Part shown: positions 1-7,489 of the stretch, one piece after another
How positions within the stretch are numbered: the first letter of the stretch is position 1
How the letters are laid out: each line of letters starts with the position of its first letter
Assembly (NCBI GenBank): GCA_015067705.1
Contig: SVLW01000007.1
Location: 1-64,000, forward strand
Reading direction: 5' to 3'
From: Oscillospiraceae bacterium
GTDB lineage: Bacteria; Bacillota; Clostridia; Oscillospirales; QAMX01
DNA: 64,000 bases
Made by a program: the position numbers and the translations under genes
Notes under the pieces: model-generated
What the model was told of the DNA's origin: nothing
Database searches by the model: none
The model's input: only the letters and a program-made list of their open reading frames with translations

Positions 1-79
1 CCGAACACGGTAGTTAAGCTCTTCAGTGCCTACGATACTTGGACCGGTGGGTCCTGGGAAAATTGGTCGGCGCCGACAC
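1..79 (+). rRNA. rrf: 5S ribosomal RNA, 3' part (partial)
   Basis: The window opens inside a 5S rRNA. The conserved stretch CCGAACACGG.AGTTAAGCTC, then TACTTGG, then a G-rich segment and GGTCGGCGCCGAC match the loop B/C to 3'-end layout of bacterial 5S rRNA. The 5' part lies left of the window, presumably at the end of a 16S-23S-5S operon. The exact 3' end is estimated, and a terminator follows within a few bases. Confidence 0.9.
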
Positions 80-82
80 CTG

Positions 83-115
83 AACCGAATGAGATTTGCT
101 CATTCGGTTTTTTTG
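83..115 (+). terminator. rRNA operon terminator
   Basis: Perfect 11-bp stem AACCGAATGAG/CTCATTCGGTT with a 5-nt loop followed by a run of T. It immediately follows the 5S rRNA, so it is the intrinsic terminator of the rRNA operon. Confidence 0.92.
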
Positions 116-192
116 TGTCTTCTTTTAGATATCCTGCATATTTCTCAATATTTTTTTCGTATCCTTCTACACTATTCGCTCATCCTCTCTTT

Positions 193-201
193 TGGTATAC
201 T
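193..201 (+). promoter_or_regulatory. Candidate extended -10 promoter of the ABC operon
   Basis: TGGTATACT is an extended -10 (TG-n-TATACT) about 30 bp before the RBS. No good -35 is visible, so confidence is low. Confidence 0.35.
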
Positions 202-236
202 ATGAATACAATATTACTGATAGAAAGGAGCTCTTT

Positions 237-983
237 ATGGAAAACATTGTATTACATACGAAAGACCTGACTAAGACCTATCAGTACACGACTGCGCTTG
301 ACCATGTGAATCTGACGCTTTATCGCGGACACATTTATGGCTTTATCGGTAACAACGGCGCCGGTAAGACTACACTTATGCGTGCGATTATGGGCCTGAC
401 TTTCCCGGATTCTGGCGTGCTTTCGCTCTTTGGTGAAACAGGAATACGGAATCTGGAACGCAACCGCAGCCGCATCGGTGCTCTGATCGAACAGGCGGTT
501 GGGTATGACTACATGACTGCACGTCAGAACATGATCTATCGTCGCATGATCAGTAAGTCGAAAGGCGTGCACGACATTGACGGCCTACTGGATCGACTTT
601 CTATCCACCCAAGAGATGTGGGCAAAAAGACCCTCAAGAATTACTCTGTCGGTATGCGCCAGCGCTATGGCGTGGCGGCGGCTCTTTTGGGGGAACCGGA
701 GTTTCTGGTGCTGGACGAGCCCACCTCCGGTCTCGATCCTGCTGGCACCCGTGATCTGCGAGAGCTCTTTTTGGAGCTGAACCAGCGTCACGGCACTACC
801 ATGCTGATTTCCAGCCACATTCTGGGCGAGCTCTACCAGATTGCCACGGATTTCATTTTCATCAACCGCGGCAAGATCATGTGTGAGATGACCCATGAGG
901 AATTGGAGGCTGCGTGCAAGGGGTATCTTTCCATTGACGATTTCTTCCTGGATCTGGTTGCCCGGGAGGAGGGGAGAAAGTGA
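237..983 (+). CDS. ABC transporter ATP-binding protein
   Basis: Cytoplasmic ATPase of an ABC-2 type exporter, about 248 residues. Walker A GNNGAGKTT is near residues 38-46, the signature appears as YSVGMRQR near 136-143, and Walker B FLVLDEPTSGLDP is near 156-168. The track ORF begins at 192, but the ATG at 237 sits correctly behind AGAAAGGAG and starts the normal N-terminus (MENIVLHTKDLTK). The stop overlaps the next permease start by 4 bp (GTGA), so subunits are translationally coupled. Such ATPase/two-permease sets often export peptides or confer lantibiotic or bacitracin immunity. The substrate cannot be told from sequence. Confidence 0.9.
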   Translation: MENIVLHTKDLTKTYQYTTALDHVNLTLYRGHIYGFIGNNGAGKTTLMRAIMGLTFPDSGVLSLFGETGIRNLERNRSRIGALIEQAVGYDYMTARQNMIYRRMISKSKGVHDIDGLLDRLSIHPRDVGKKTLKNYSVGMRQRYGVAAALLGEPEFLVLDEPTSGLDPAGTRDLRELFLELNQRHGTTMLISSHILGELYQIATDFIFINRGKIMCEMTHEELEAACKGYLSIDDFFLDLVAREEGRK

Positions 984-1786
984 AGCGGCTTTTTCAGGCG
1001 GAGTGCTATAAGATTCTGAAGAACTGGCTGCTGCTGGGTATGCTGCTGGTGCTCACCGGCTTTTGTGTTTATATCTCTGGCTTACGTACGGGAGGTTTCA
1101 CGCCGAACACTTACGATTCGGTGGAAACGCTCAACCAAGTGTTTGGCAAAGACCTGCGCACGCTACCGGCCCTGTATGACTGGCAGAACAAATATGAAGT
1201 GCGCCTGATTTTCACGGAAATGCTTGTCCCGATCTGGACCGGGCCTATCCTGGCGGCCTTCATCGTCGGACAGGACTTCGCGAATCGCAGTATCACGCTG
1301 CCGCTCCTGATGGGCTATACCCGCACCCGTACTTATTTGGGGAAGGCGCTCTTTTATTTCCTCGCTGGTTTGGCATTATCCCATGTTGCGCTCTATCTGA
1401 CGCTGTTTCTGAATCGTCCCGATTGGATGCAGACGATGAATGCCGCGGTGTATCTTCGCCTCATCCTGTTCCGCACACTGGCCGACCTGGCAACGCTGAG
1501 CATTCCCTGGCTTGCGGCGTTCCTCTTTCGGGATCTGATCAAGACCATGGCGGTGTCTGGCGGATATGCGGCGCTTCTGACTTTTTTGAATGCTTCTGCC
1601 GCGGATAATCCGAATTTTCTGATTCGCATGATCGGCCATCATCCCGCATTTTCCATCCGCGAGATGTGTATCCGCTACATTCCTTTCCCAAGCGATTCCA
1701 TGGAGATGCTTTTGATCGCGCTTTCCATGATCGCCCTGTCAAGCGCGGTGAGTTATCTGATCTTCTGCAAAAGCGAAATGAAATAG
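980..1786 (+). CDS. ABC-2 type permease subunit 1
   Basis: Integral membrane protein of 268 residues. It starts with a short cytoplasmic stretch (MKRLFQAECYKILKN) and a first hydrophobic segment near 16-35, then about five more (IWTGPILAAFIVG, the alanine/leucine-rich segments, and LLIALSMIALSSAVSYLIF at the C-terminus), the usual six-helix ABC-2 layout. GTG start overlapping the ATPase stop. It likely pairs with the following paralogous permease to form the channel of one exporter. The shared N-terminal motif (F.(S/A)ECY(K/Q)IL.N) shows the two permeases are related. Confidence 0.82.
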   Translation: MKRLFQAECYKILKNWLLLGMLLVLTGFCVYISGLRTGGFTPNTYDSVETLNQVFGKDLRTLPALYDWQNKYEVRLIFTEMLVPIWTGPILAAFIVGQDFANRSITLPLLMGYTRTRTYLGKALFYFLAGLALSHVALYLTLFLNRPDWMQTMNAAVYLRLILFRTLADLATLSIPWLAAFLFRDLIKTMAVSGGYAALLTFLNASAADNPNFLIRMIGHHPAFSIREMCIRYIPFPSDSMEMLLIALSMIALSSAVSYLIFCKSEMK

Positions 1787-1810
1787 TTCCAATTGAAAGG
1801 AGGCAACCCT

Positions 1811-2677
1811 ATGTGGCAGCTATTCCGCAGTGAATGCTATCAAATACTGCGCAATAAGAGTTTCTATGCATCGATTCTGATCTCCGGCATCGTGTTTTAT
1901 TTGTTCTATAATTCCGACTTGAATATGCGCACAATTGCAGAGCTCCGAGATGTGACGGGAGAGAGTTGGAATTTGGATATGATAAGAAATGTCAGCTTTC
2001 CCGTGTTGCGCCATCAGTTTGGCATAACAGAAGAATCTTTTACCGGACTGGACGATATGATGTCGATATATTTCAAGTATGTCATTTCCTTCCGATTTCT
2101 GGACCCCAATGCCTGTGTGATTACTTCCGCATATTTGTCCACGGTCTTGCTGGGTACTTCGTTTGAACACCGTACGATTGATCTCGGCATCATGCAGGGA
2201 TATTCCCGCAGACAGATTTTTGGGGCAAAAGCGATTCTCTATTATTTGATTGCGCTTTGCAATACGCTGTTCTGGTTTTTTGTGCTTCATATGTACACCT
2301 TTGGCGTCCAGGGGACAGCCATGCTTCCACGTGAGCTGATTTTCAAATGCTATTTGGTGGTCGCATATAATGTTTTGGTCGTATACACCGTTCCTTTCCT
2401 TCTTACCATGTTGACCCGGAATATTCTGAAGAGTGCTCTATTGAATTTCGCGTTCCTCTTTTTGGCGGTGGTAGTCAGCAATCTGCTCCCTCCCGCCGTA
2501 TACACCATCGTTTTCCCATTCCTATCCTATGGACATTTTCTCAGATCGTTTGCTTTCCCGGAGTTCTATCCAATCGATCCCATGAGGACAGTCCAATATC
2601 TGTCTCTGTCCCTGGGATATTTGATCGGCTTCAACTGGCTTGCATACCGCGTGTTCCATAAGGCAGAGTTGAAGTGA
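1811..2677 (+). CDS. ABC-2 type permease subunit 2
   Basis: Second permease, 288 residues, beginning MWQLFRSECYQILRNKSFYASILISGIVFYLFY. About six hydrophobic segments are visible. The ATG at 1811 is preceded by AAAGGAGGCAACCCT, which decides the start over the upstream in-frame TTG at 1793. It lies 24 bp behind permease 1 and ends the three-gene operon; a terminator follows. It probably forms a heterodimer with permease 1. Somewhat more A+T-rich than the genes further right. Confidence 0.82.
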   Translation: MWQLFRSECYQILRNKSFYASILISGIVFYLFYNSDLNMRTIAELRDVTGESWNLDMIRNVSFPVLRHQFGITEESFTGLDDMMSIYFKYVISFRFLDPNACVITSAYLSTVLLGTSFEHRTIDLGIMQGYSRRQIFGAKAILYYLIALCNTLFWFFVLHMYTFGVQGTAMLPRELIFKCYLVVAYNVLVVYTVPFLLTMLTRNILKSALLNFAFLFLAVVVSNLLPPAVYTIVFPFLSYGHFLRSFAFPEFYPIDPMRTVQYLSLSLGYLIGFNWLAYRVFHKAELK

Positions 2678-2700
2678 CTCATTTGAATCGTATATGCTCA

Positions 2701-2731
2701 ATCCCGGAGTTTATCTCCGGGATATTTCTTT
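2701..2731 (+). terminator. Terminator of the ABC exporter operon
   Basis: ATCCCGGAG/CTCCGGGAT 9-bp stem followed by a T-rich stretch, just after the last permease gene. Confidence 0.75.
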
Positions 2732-2754
2732 ATAGATATTGCATAAAACCTTCA

Positions 2755-2770
2755 TTATACTTTTGTATAA
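2755..2770. promoter_or_regulatory. Candidate operator before the BlaI-like gene
   Basis: Perfect inverted repeat TTATAC-TTTT-GTATAA about 90 bp before the BlaI-like start. The half-site TTTGTATAA recurs at 2827-2835, where TATAAT could be a -10. BlaI/MecI proteins bind TACA/TGTA palindromes in their own promoters, so autoregulation is a reasonable inference. Confidence 0.4.
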
Positions 2771-2858
2771 CGACACGATTGTCTTTCATTCATTTCTATG
2801 TTATCATAAAACCATCAAATAACACGTTTGTATAATTGATGATTTGGAGGTGATATCT

Positions 2859-3254
2859 ATGCCTTTTAAGCAGAAACGTCTTGGCGATGCGGAGCTTGAG
2901 ATCATGCAGATCATTTGGACGACGGAGGAGCCGGTGTCTGCCTCCTGGATCCACGAGCGACTGCTTGCATCTCGCAGTTGGCCGCTGCCCTCTGTCATGA
3001 CGTCTCTGACTCGCCTTGTGGAGAAGGGATATGTGCGCTGTGACAAGGCGGGGCGCTCCAATCTTTACTCCGCCTTGATTTCGGAAGCGGCCTATCGCCA
3101 GACGGAGGGATCGAGCTTCCTCTCCCGGGTCTTCGGCAATTCCCTCCCGAACTTCGTGGCCAGTCTTTATGACGCCCACGCGCTGACACAGGAGGATATT
3201 GACGAGCTTCGGGCCTACCTGGATGAATTGGAGGCGAAGTCCCGTGACGATTGA
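2859..3254 (+). CDS. BlaI/MecI-family transcriptional repressor
   Basis: About 131 residues. The N-terminal winged helix (LGDAELEIMQIIWTTEEPVSASWIHERL, then SVMTSLTRLVEKGYVRCDKAGRSNLYSA) is the BlaI/MecI DNA-binding fold, followed by a short dimerisation tail. The ATG at 2859 lies behind GGAGGTGAT; the TTG at 2844 in the track is rejected. Its end overlaps the start of a BlaR1-like zinc protease, which by analogy would cleave or inactivate it upon an extracellular signal. No beta-lactamase or PBP gene is in view, so its target regulon is unknown, probably at least this operon. Confidence 0.88.
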   Translation: MPFKQKRLGDAELEIMQIIWTTEEPVSASWIHERLLASRSWPLPSVMTSLTRLVEKGYVRCDKAGRSNLYSALISEAAYRQTEGSSFLSRVFGNSLPNFVASLYDAHALTQEDIDELRAYLDELEAKSRDD

Positions 3255-4863
3255 GCGTATGTTTGCAGAGATCCTCTTGCTTTCCTTGGGCACTTCCGGG
3301 CTGTTTTTCCTGCTTCGTCCGGTGATGCGCCGTCTTTCGGTTCGCCCCGCCTCCCGGATGGCGGTGTGGTGGCTTTTGACGGTGCGGCTGCTCCTGCCGG
3401 TTCCGATTCGACTCCCCGGACTGCGGGATCGGGTGTCCATCCCGGATCTTCCCCTCCCGGGACTTGCTTCCTCGCCCGTCGAATCTCATCCCGTTGCTTC
3501 GCAGACGGCCATGGATGCCGCGCTGAACCTGACGGCGTCGCCGACGCTTTCTTTGCTGGAAGTGTTGGGCCTCATTTGGATTGCTGGCGTGACGTTGACG
3601 CTGATCTATCTGGCCTCCGCATATATCTTCCAACGTCGCCGTCTACTGCGGCACAGCATCCCCGCATCGGAATCCGTCGCTACGATTCTTGCCGAGCTCT
3701 GCGAAGAACTGCATCTTCACCGCATGCTTCCCGTTCGGGTTTCCGCCGCCGCGCCTATGCCGCTGCTGATAGGCTTCCTGCGCCCCTGCATTCTGCTGCC
3801 GCATGAGGATGATTCACCCATGGTACTTCGCCTGATCCTTCGGCACGAGCTGACCCACTTCCGCCGCCGGGATCTCTGGATTAAACTGGCGCTGCTCCTC
3901 TCCCGCGCGCTCCATTGGTTCAATCCGGTGCTCTTCCTATTGTCCCGGGAGATCGCAGATGACATGGAGCTTGCCTGCGATGCCGCGGTGCTGCAGGGAC
4001 GGGATGCAGACTATGCCCGCGCCTATTCCCACGCGATTCTGTCCGCCATCCAACCTGTGTCGGCCCGGCTCTCCGGTCTGACCACCGGTTTTCATGGAGG
4101 TGCAAATACTATGAAAAAACGCCTTACTGCTATCCGTACCGATTCCCCCATGCGGCGGGGCCGCATGATGGTCGCGCTCGCCGCGGCTCTGCTTCTGTTG
4201 GTCGGCGTTTTGGCCGGCTGCGTGGGAGATGCATTCCCCACGGAACAGAACGGTCTCTATGATTTTGGCTCGATATCCGATCTCTTCCGGGTTCGGGGAC
4301 AGGACGTGCGCGTCCGCTATTTCCCGGAGAGCATGACCATTGACGACTTTCTGACTAATTTTGACCTGACCGCCGAAGAAGCCAATCCCCAGCACGGTAC
4401 CGACTTCCCCATCCAGTCCTATCGTGTCATGGATGCCATCCTCTTTGACGAGACCGGAGACCTGCCCTGGCATCTCAGTGTGAACACATTGGAGGACGGT
4501 CGCCTGCGGAATTTGTCTCTCACCGGTTCCTTCTGGGGCGTCCCTTATGAGGATGCTATGGCACAGGCGGAGATCATTCTTGCCAAAATCGAGGATGCCT
4601 GCGGCAAGGGAATCACCTATGAAGAATGGATGGAGTCCGGCGGCGACAATCGCATGGTGATCCATCCTTACGGCGATCCTTTCGACAGTCTTGAGGAACT
4701 GGGAACCTTTTATACCTGTGAATACCTGTTCTTGAAAACGGGTGACTTCGTCGATGTTTCCGTCAGCCACCGCGCAGTGGAATACGATACCACAGAACGG
4801 CTCGGTGTAGCCTACGACAGCTTGTTTGAGGTTACCATTGGCGTCGTTATCAACAGAGAATGA
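3244..4863 (+). CDS. BlaR1/MecR1-like M56 zinc metallopeptidase
   Basis: Membrane sensor-protease of about 539 residues from the GTG at 3244 (GGAGG 9 nt upstream, 11-bp overlap with the repressor gene). Several N-terminal hydrophobic helices precede the M56 zinc motif HELTH near residue 201, and a downstream glutamate (DDMELACDAAVL) near 242 is the likely third ligand. A further membrane segment near 307-326 leads to an extracytoplasmic domain of about 210 residues. That domain shows no SxxK/KTG penicillin-binding motifs, so the ligand is probably not a beta-lactam sensed in the BlaR1 way. Known for the family: site-1 proteolysis relays signals to BlaI. Confidence 0.85.
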   Translation: MTIERMFAEILLLSLGTSGLFFLLRPVMRRLSVRPASRMAVWWLLTVRLLLPVPIRLPGLRDRVSIPDLPLPGLASSPVESHPVASQTAMDAALNLTASPTLSLLEVLGLIWIAGVTLTLIYLASAYIFQRRRLLRHSIPASESVATILAELCEELHLHRMLPVRVSAAAPMPLLIGFLRPCILLPHEDDSPMVLRLILRHELTHFRRRDLWIKLALLLSRALHWFNPVLFLLSREIADDMELACDAAVLQGRDADYARAYSHAILSAIQPVSARLSGLTTGFHGGANTMKKRLTAIRTDSPMRRGRMMVALAAALLLLVGVLAGCVGDAFPTEQNGLYDFGSISDLFRVRGQDVRVRYFPESMTIDDFLTNFDLTAEEANPQHGTDFPIQSYRVMDAILFDETGDLPWHLSVNTLEDGRLRNLSLTGSFWGVPYEDAMAQAEIILAKIEDACGKGITYEEWMESGGDNRMVIHPYGDPFDSLEELGTFYTCEYLFLKTGDFVDVSVSHRAVEYDTTERLGVAYDSLFEVTIGVVINRE

Positions 4864-4889
4864 CGCCGCGCTTTGTGCAGGATCACCTA

Positions 4890-4918
4890 TTGACAACAGA
4901 ATTGTTTTCTATTATCCT
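4890..4918 (+). promoter_or_regulatory. Sigma-A-type promoter
   Basis: TTGACA, 17-bp spacer, TATCCT, located 50 bp before the RBS of the 65-residue orphan gene. Confidence 0.65.
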
Positions 4919-4967
4919 GTAAGTAGGAACATATCCCCACCGATGTTCACCGAAAGGAGGCACCACT

Positions 4968-5165
4968 ATGACCATTGGTGACAGCAGATTTTCTCATCAG
5001 GACCGCATCCTTGGCGCACAGCTGGTAAGCACGATGAATGCGCGCCGCATGAACCAGGAAGGCTCTGCCCCCGACCGCGGCGGCGCGAGATACCGCGCCT
5101 TACGCTATGAACTGCAGAGTGAAGGCCTCCGCGCCTTCCTCCGGAAGAGACTGACAAAAGCATAA
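4968..5165 (+). CDS. Small hypothetical protein (65 aa)
   Basis: No family recognised. The 65-residue product (MTIGDSRFSHQDRILGAQLV...) is basic, with an Arg-rich C-terminal half (RRMNQEG, RYRALRYELQ, FLRKRLTKA), no signal peptide and no membrane segment. It is convincing as a gene because it has its own consensus promoter, a strong RBS (GAAAGGAGG) at proper distance and a strong terminator right after its stop. It could bind nucleic acid, but that is only suggested by charge. Confidence 0.65.
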   Translation: MTIGDSRFSHQDRILGAQLVSTMNARRMNQEGSAPDRGGARYRALRYELQSEGLRAFLRKRLTKA

Positions 5166-5172
5166 TGAAACG

Positions 5173-5210
5173 CCCCGCAGAGCTTTACTCTCTGCGGGGT
5201 ATTTTTTATA
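5173..5210. terminator. Terminator between convergent genes
   Basis: 10-bp stem CCCCGCAGAG/CTCTGCGGGG followed by TATTTTTTAT on the plus strand. The minus-strand DUF4363 stop codon falls in the T tract, so the plus-strand terminator also overlaps the end of the opposing gene. Confidence 0.85.
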
Positions 5211-5577
5211 AAATGTTCCCCAGCCGGAAGGCCTCCGACCGGGTGATGTGCTCAAGCTGCACTTGGATGAGCCGGTGCGCCGCCAGAAAATCGTCGTCAT
5301 CGTCGCAGAGAGCGGCACTATAAAGGTTTGAGAGCGTAGCGCTGGCCTCCTCCAGATCATTGTGCACGCAGACGCTTTCCAGATACCAGTGCTGCCCCTC
5401 CCAATATGCCTCCATCCGGGTAAGGGTGCGAAGCACTTCCTCCCGGCTTGCCGCCGTCCCGGCCGCGTCCAGATAGTCCTGCATGGTCTCCGTGATCTCT
5501 GCCATATAAAGACTGCTCCACACCGTCACCCCGGCGATCAGCACCAGGATCCCCAAAGATCCCCAGATATAGCGCAT
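5206..5577 (-). CDS. DUF4363-like membrane-anchored protein
   Basis: 123 residues: an N-terminal membrane anchor (IWGSLGILVLIAGVTVWSSLY, about residues 4-24) and a helical, acidic extracytoplasmic domain (ITETMQDYLDAAGTA, LTRMEAYWEGQHWYLESVCVHNDLEEA). This is the pattern of DUF4363 proteins, which in Clostridia commonly accompany DUF421 proteins, as here, where the genes are separated by 3 bp. Function is not established. Pairing with DUF421 suggests a shared envelope role. Confidence 0.7.
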   Translation of the reverse strand: MRYIWGSLGILVLIAGVTVWSSLYMAEITETMQDYLDAAGTAASREEVLRTLTRMEAYWEGQHWYLESVCVHNDLEEASATLSNLYSAALCDDDDDFLAAHRLIQVQLEHITRSEAFRLGNIL

Positions 5578-5580
5578 CCG

Positions 5581-6288
5581 TCATCCCTCCTTCACGCCGG
5601 AGTCCGCGGGAAACTGCGTCCGCGGCACGATCAGGGTCTTGCCCAGATCGTCCAGCACCATGAGAAACACGTCATGGGGCGAGCGCAGTCCCTCCCGGGC
5701 GATCTGCCGCAGCAGCCACGCCCTGTCATGCCCACAGGCCGCCAGATTCACGTCCAGCACCCGCCCCTGGGCAATGAGGGTCATATAAAGCTCCGGCTCG
5801 CTTCGCGTGTCGATCTGCATCTGCCCCGCCGTCACCGGCCGCTCTGCCGCCCGCAGTTGGATACTCAGTGCGCCGTTGGTCTCTAAATACGCCGAGCCCA
5901 CCTGAGAGGGATCGAACACGTCCTTCAGGCGCAGTTCCTCCAAAAGTTCCGTGATGTTGATGCGCTGGCGCTTTAATTCCCGCTGGTTGATGACGCCGTT
6001 TTTGATCAGCACGCTGGTGCGCCCGCAGAAAAATGCGCGAAACCGCGCAGACCGGGCCGACAGAGCTGATACCAGCACTTCCAGGGAAAAAAGCGTCAGA
6101 ATGGGCACCACGCCCTGCACCAGCGGGATCCCCAGATCCTGCATCGGCACCGCCGCCAGATCGGAAATCAGGATGGAGGTCACCAGTTCCGCCGGCTGCA
6201 GCTCGCCCAACTGCCGCTTCCCCATGATGCGAAGGCTCAGAATAATCAAAAAATAGAGTATCAAGGTGCGGATGAGGCTTGTGGCCAT
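5581..6288 (-). CDS. DUF421 (YetF-like) membrane protein
   Basis: 235 residues. Three N-terminal transmembrane helices (LIRTLILYFLIILSLRIMG, ELVTSILISDLAAVP, VVPILTLFSLEVLVSAL) are followed by the soluble domain typical of DUF421: FFCGRTSVLIKNGVINQRELKRQRINITELLEELR. The start MATSLIRTL at 6288 lies behind AGGAGTGAG; the longer track ORF (to 6363) is rejected. Paired with the DUF4363 gene. Homologous YetF/YdfS proteins affect spore properties in Bacillus; the biochemical role is open. Confidence 0.85.
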   Translation of the reverse strand: MATSLIRTLILYFLIILSLRIMGKRQLGELQPAELVTSILISDLAAVPMQDLGIPLVQGVVPILTLFSLEVLVSALSARSARFRAFFCGRTSVLIKNGVINQRELKRQRINITELLEELRLKDVFDPSQVGSAYLETNGALSIQLRAAERPVTAGQMQIDTRSEPELYMTLIAQGRVLDVNLAACGHDRAWLLRQIAREGLRSPHDVFLMVLDDLGKTLIVPRTQFPADSGVKEG

Positions 6289-6334
6289 GGGCTCACTCCT
6301 TTTTCCGAATTGATACTCTATTATGTCCCGATAT

Positions 6335-7474
6335 TTACTTTTCCATGCGGCGCACGGCCTCAATGGTGCGGGTCAGACGCACCGCCGCGCCACGCAGCAT
6401 CTCGTGAGATCGCGCCATGGATTCCTCCGTGGTGATGGGGCACACAATGGTGCTCAGCGCGGCAGTCACGCCGCAGTCATACACCGCGTCATAATCCCGG
6501 CCCAGCGTGCCGGAAATGATGAAGCCGGGCTTTCCGTACTTGGCGCCGCGCTTGCACACGCCCACCGGCGCCTTGCCATAGGCTGTCTGGTAATCCGTGG
6601 CGCCCTCGCCGGAGATCACGATGTCCGCCGCCTCCGCCAGGCGGTCAAAGCCGATGGCGTCCAGCACCAGATCGATGCCCTGCTCCAGCTGCCCGCCGCA
6701 GAATGCCATGAATCCCATGGAGAGTCCGCCCGCTGCGCCGGCGCCCGGCACATTCGCATAATCCGCGCCGATGGTATCGGCCAGAATCGCGGCATAATGG
6801 GCGAGATTCCGGTCCAGAATCGCCACATCCTCGGGGCTTGCGCCCTTCTGCGGCCCAAAAATCGCCGCGGAGCCATGTGCGCCGCAGAGGGGATTATCCA
6901 CATCACAGGCAATGCGGAAGCTGCAGTCTTTCAGACGGGGATCAAGCCCGGCAAGGTCGATGGCCGTCAGCTTCCCAAGTCCGCCGCCGCCGGGAGGAAG
7001 CTCCTCCCCGGCCGCATCCAGGAACCGCACGCCCAGGGCGCGGGCCATGCCGCTGCCGCCGTCGGTGGTGGCGCTGCCGCCCAGACCCACAATAAACTCC
7101 CGGCAGCCCCGGTCAAGGGCCGCCCGCACCAGTTCACCGGTGCCGAAAGTGGTGGCGGCCTTTGCGTCCCGCAGTTCCGGTTCGATCAGAGGCAGGCCGG
7201 ACGCCGCCGCCATTTCAATGACGGCCACTTTCCCGGCTACGCCGAAGCGGGCCCGGATGGGTCGCCCGATGGCGTCCGTCACCGGTACTTCCACGATTTC
7301 GCCGCCCAGTCCCGCCACAATGGCGTCCACGGTGCCCTCGCCGCCGTCGGCAATGGGCACCACCTGCACTTCGGCGTCCTGCGCCACGGAGAGGATCCCC
7401 TCCCGCACAATGGCGCCGGCCTCCTGAGAGGTGAGATTCCCCTTAAAGGAATCCATTGCAACCAAATATTTCAT
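6335..7474 (-). CDS. Glycerate 2-kinase (GarK/GlxK type)
   Basis: Phosphorylates D-glycerate with ATP, probably to 2-phosphoglycerate, feeding lower glycolysis. About 379 residues. Diagnostic stretches: MKYLVAMDSFKGNLTSQEAG at the N-terminus, VPIADGGEGTVDAIV, the Gly-rich FIVGLGGSATTDGGSGMARALG, and GEGATDYQTAYGKAPVGVCK near the C-terminus. The ATG at 7474 (behind GAGAGGAC) gives the canonical start. It is the last gene of a minus-strand unit with two glycosidase-like proteins, so glycerate may arise from breakdown of a released sugar acid. That link is inferred from position only. Confidence 0.92.
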   Translation of the reverse strand: MKYLVAMDSFKGNLTSQEAGAIVREGILSVAQDAEVQVVPIADGGEGTVDAIVAGLGGEIVEVPVTDAIGRPIRARFGVAGKVAVIEMAAASGLPLIEPELRDAKAATTFGTGELVRAALDRGCREFIVGLGGSATTDGGSGMARALGVRFLDAAGEELPPGGGGLGKLTAIDLAGLDPRLKDCSFRIACDVDNPLCGAHGSAAIFGPQKGASPEDVAILDRNLAHYAAILADTIGADYANVPGAGAAGGLSMGFMAFCGGQLEQGIDLVLDAIGFDRLAEAADIVISGEGATDYQTAYGKAPVGVCKRGAKYGKPGFIISGTLGRDYDAVYDCGVTAALSTIVCPITTEESMARSHEMLRGAAVRLTRTIEAVRRMEK

Positions 7475-7489
7475 AAAAAGTCCTCTCAA

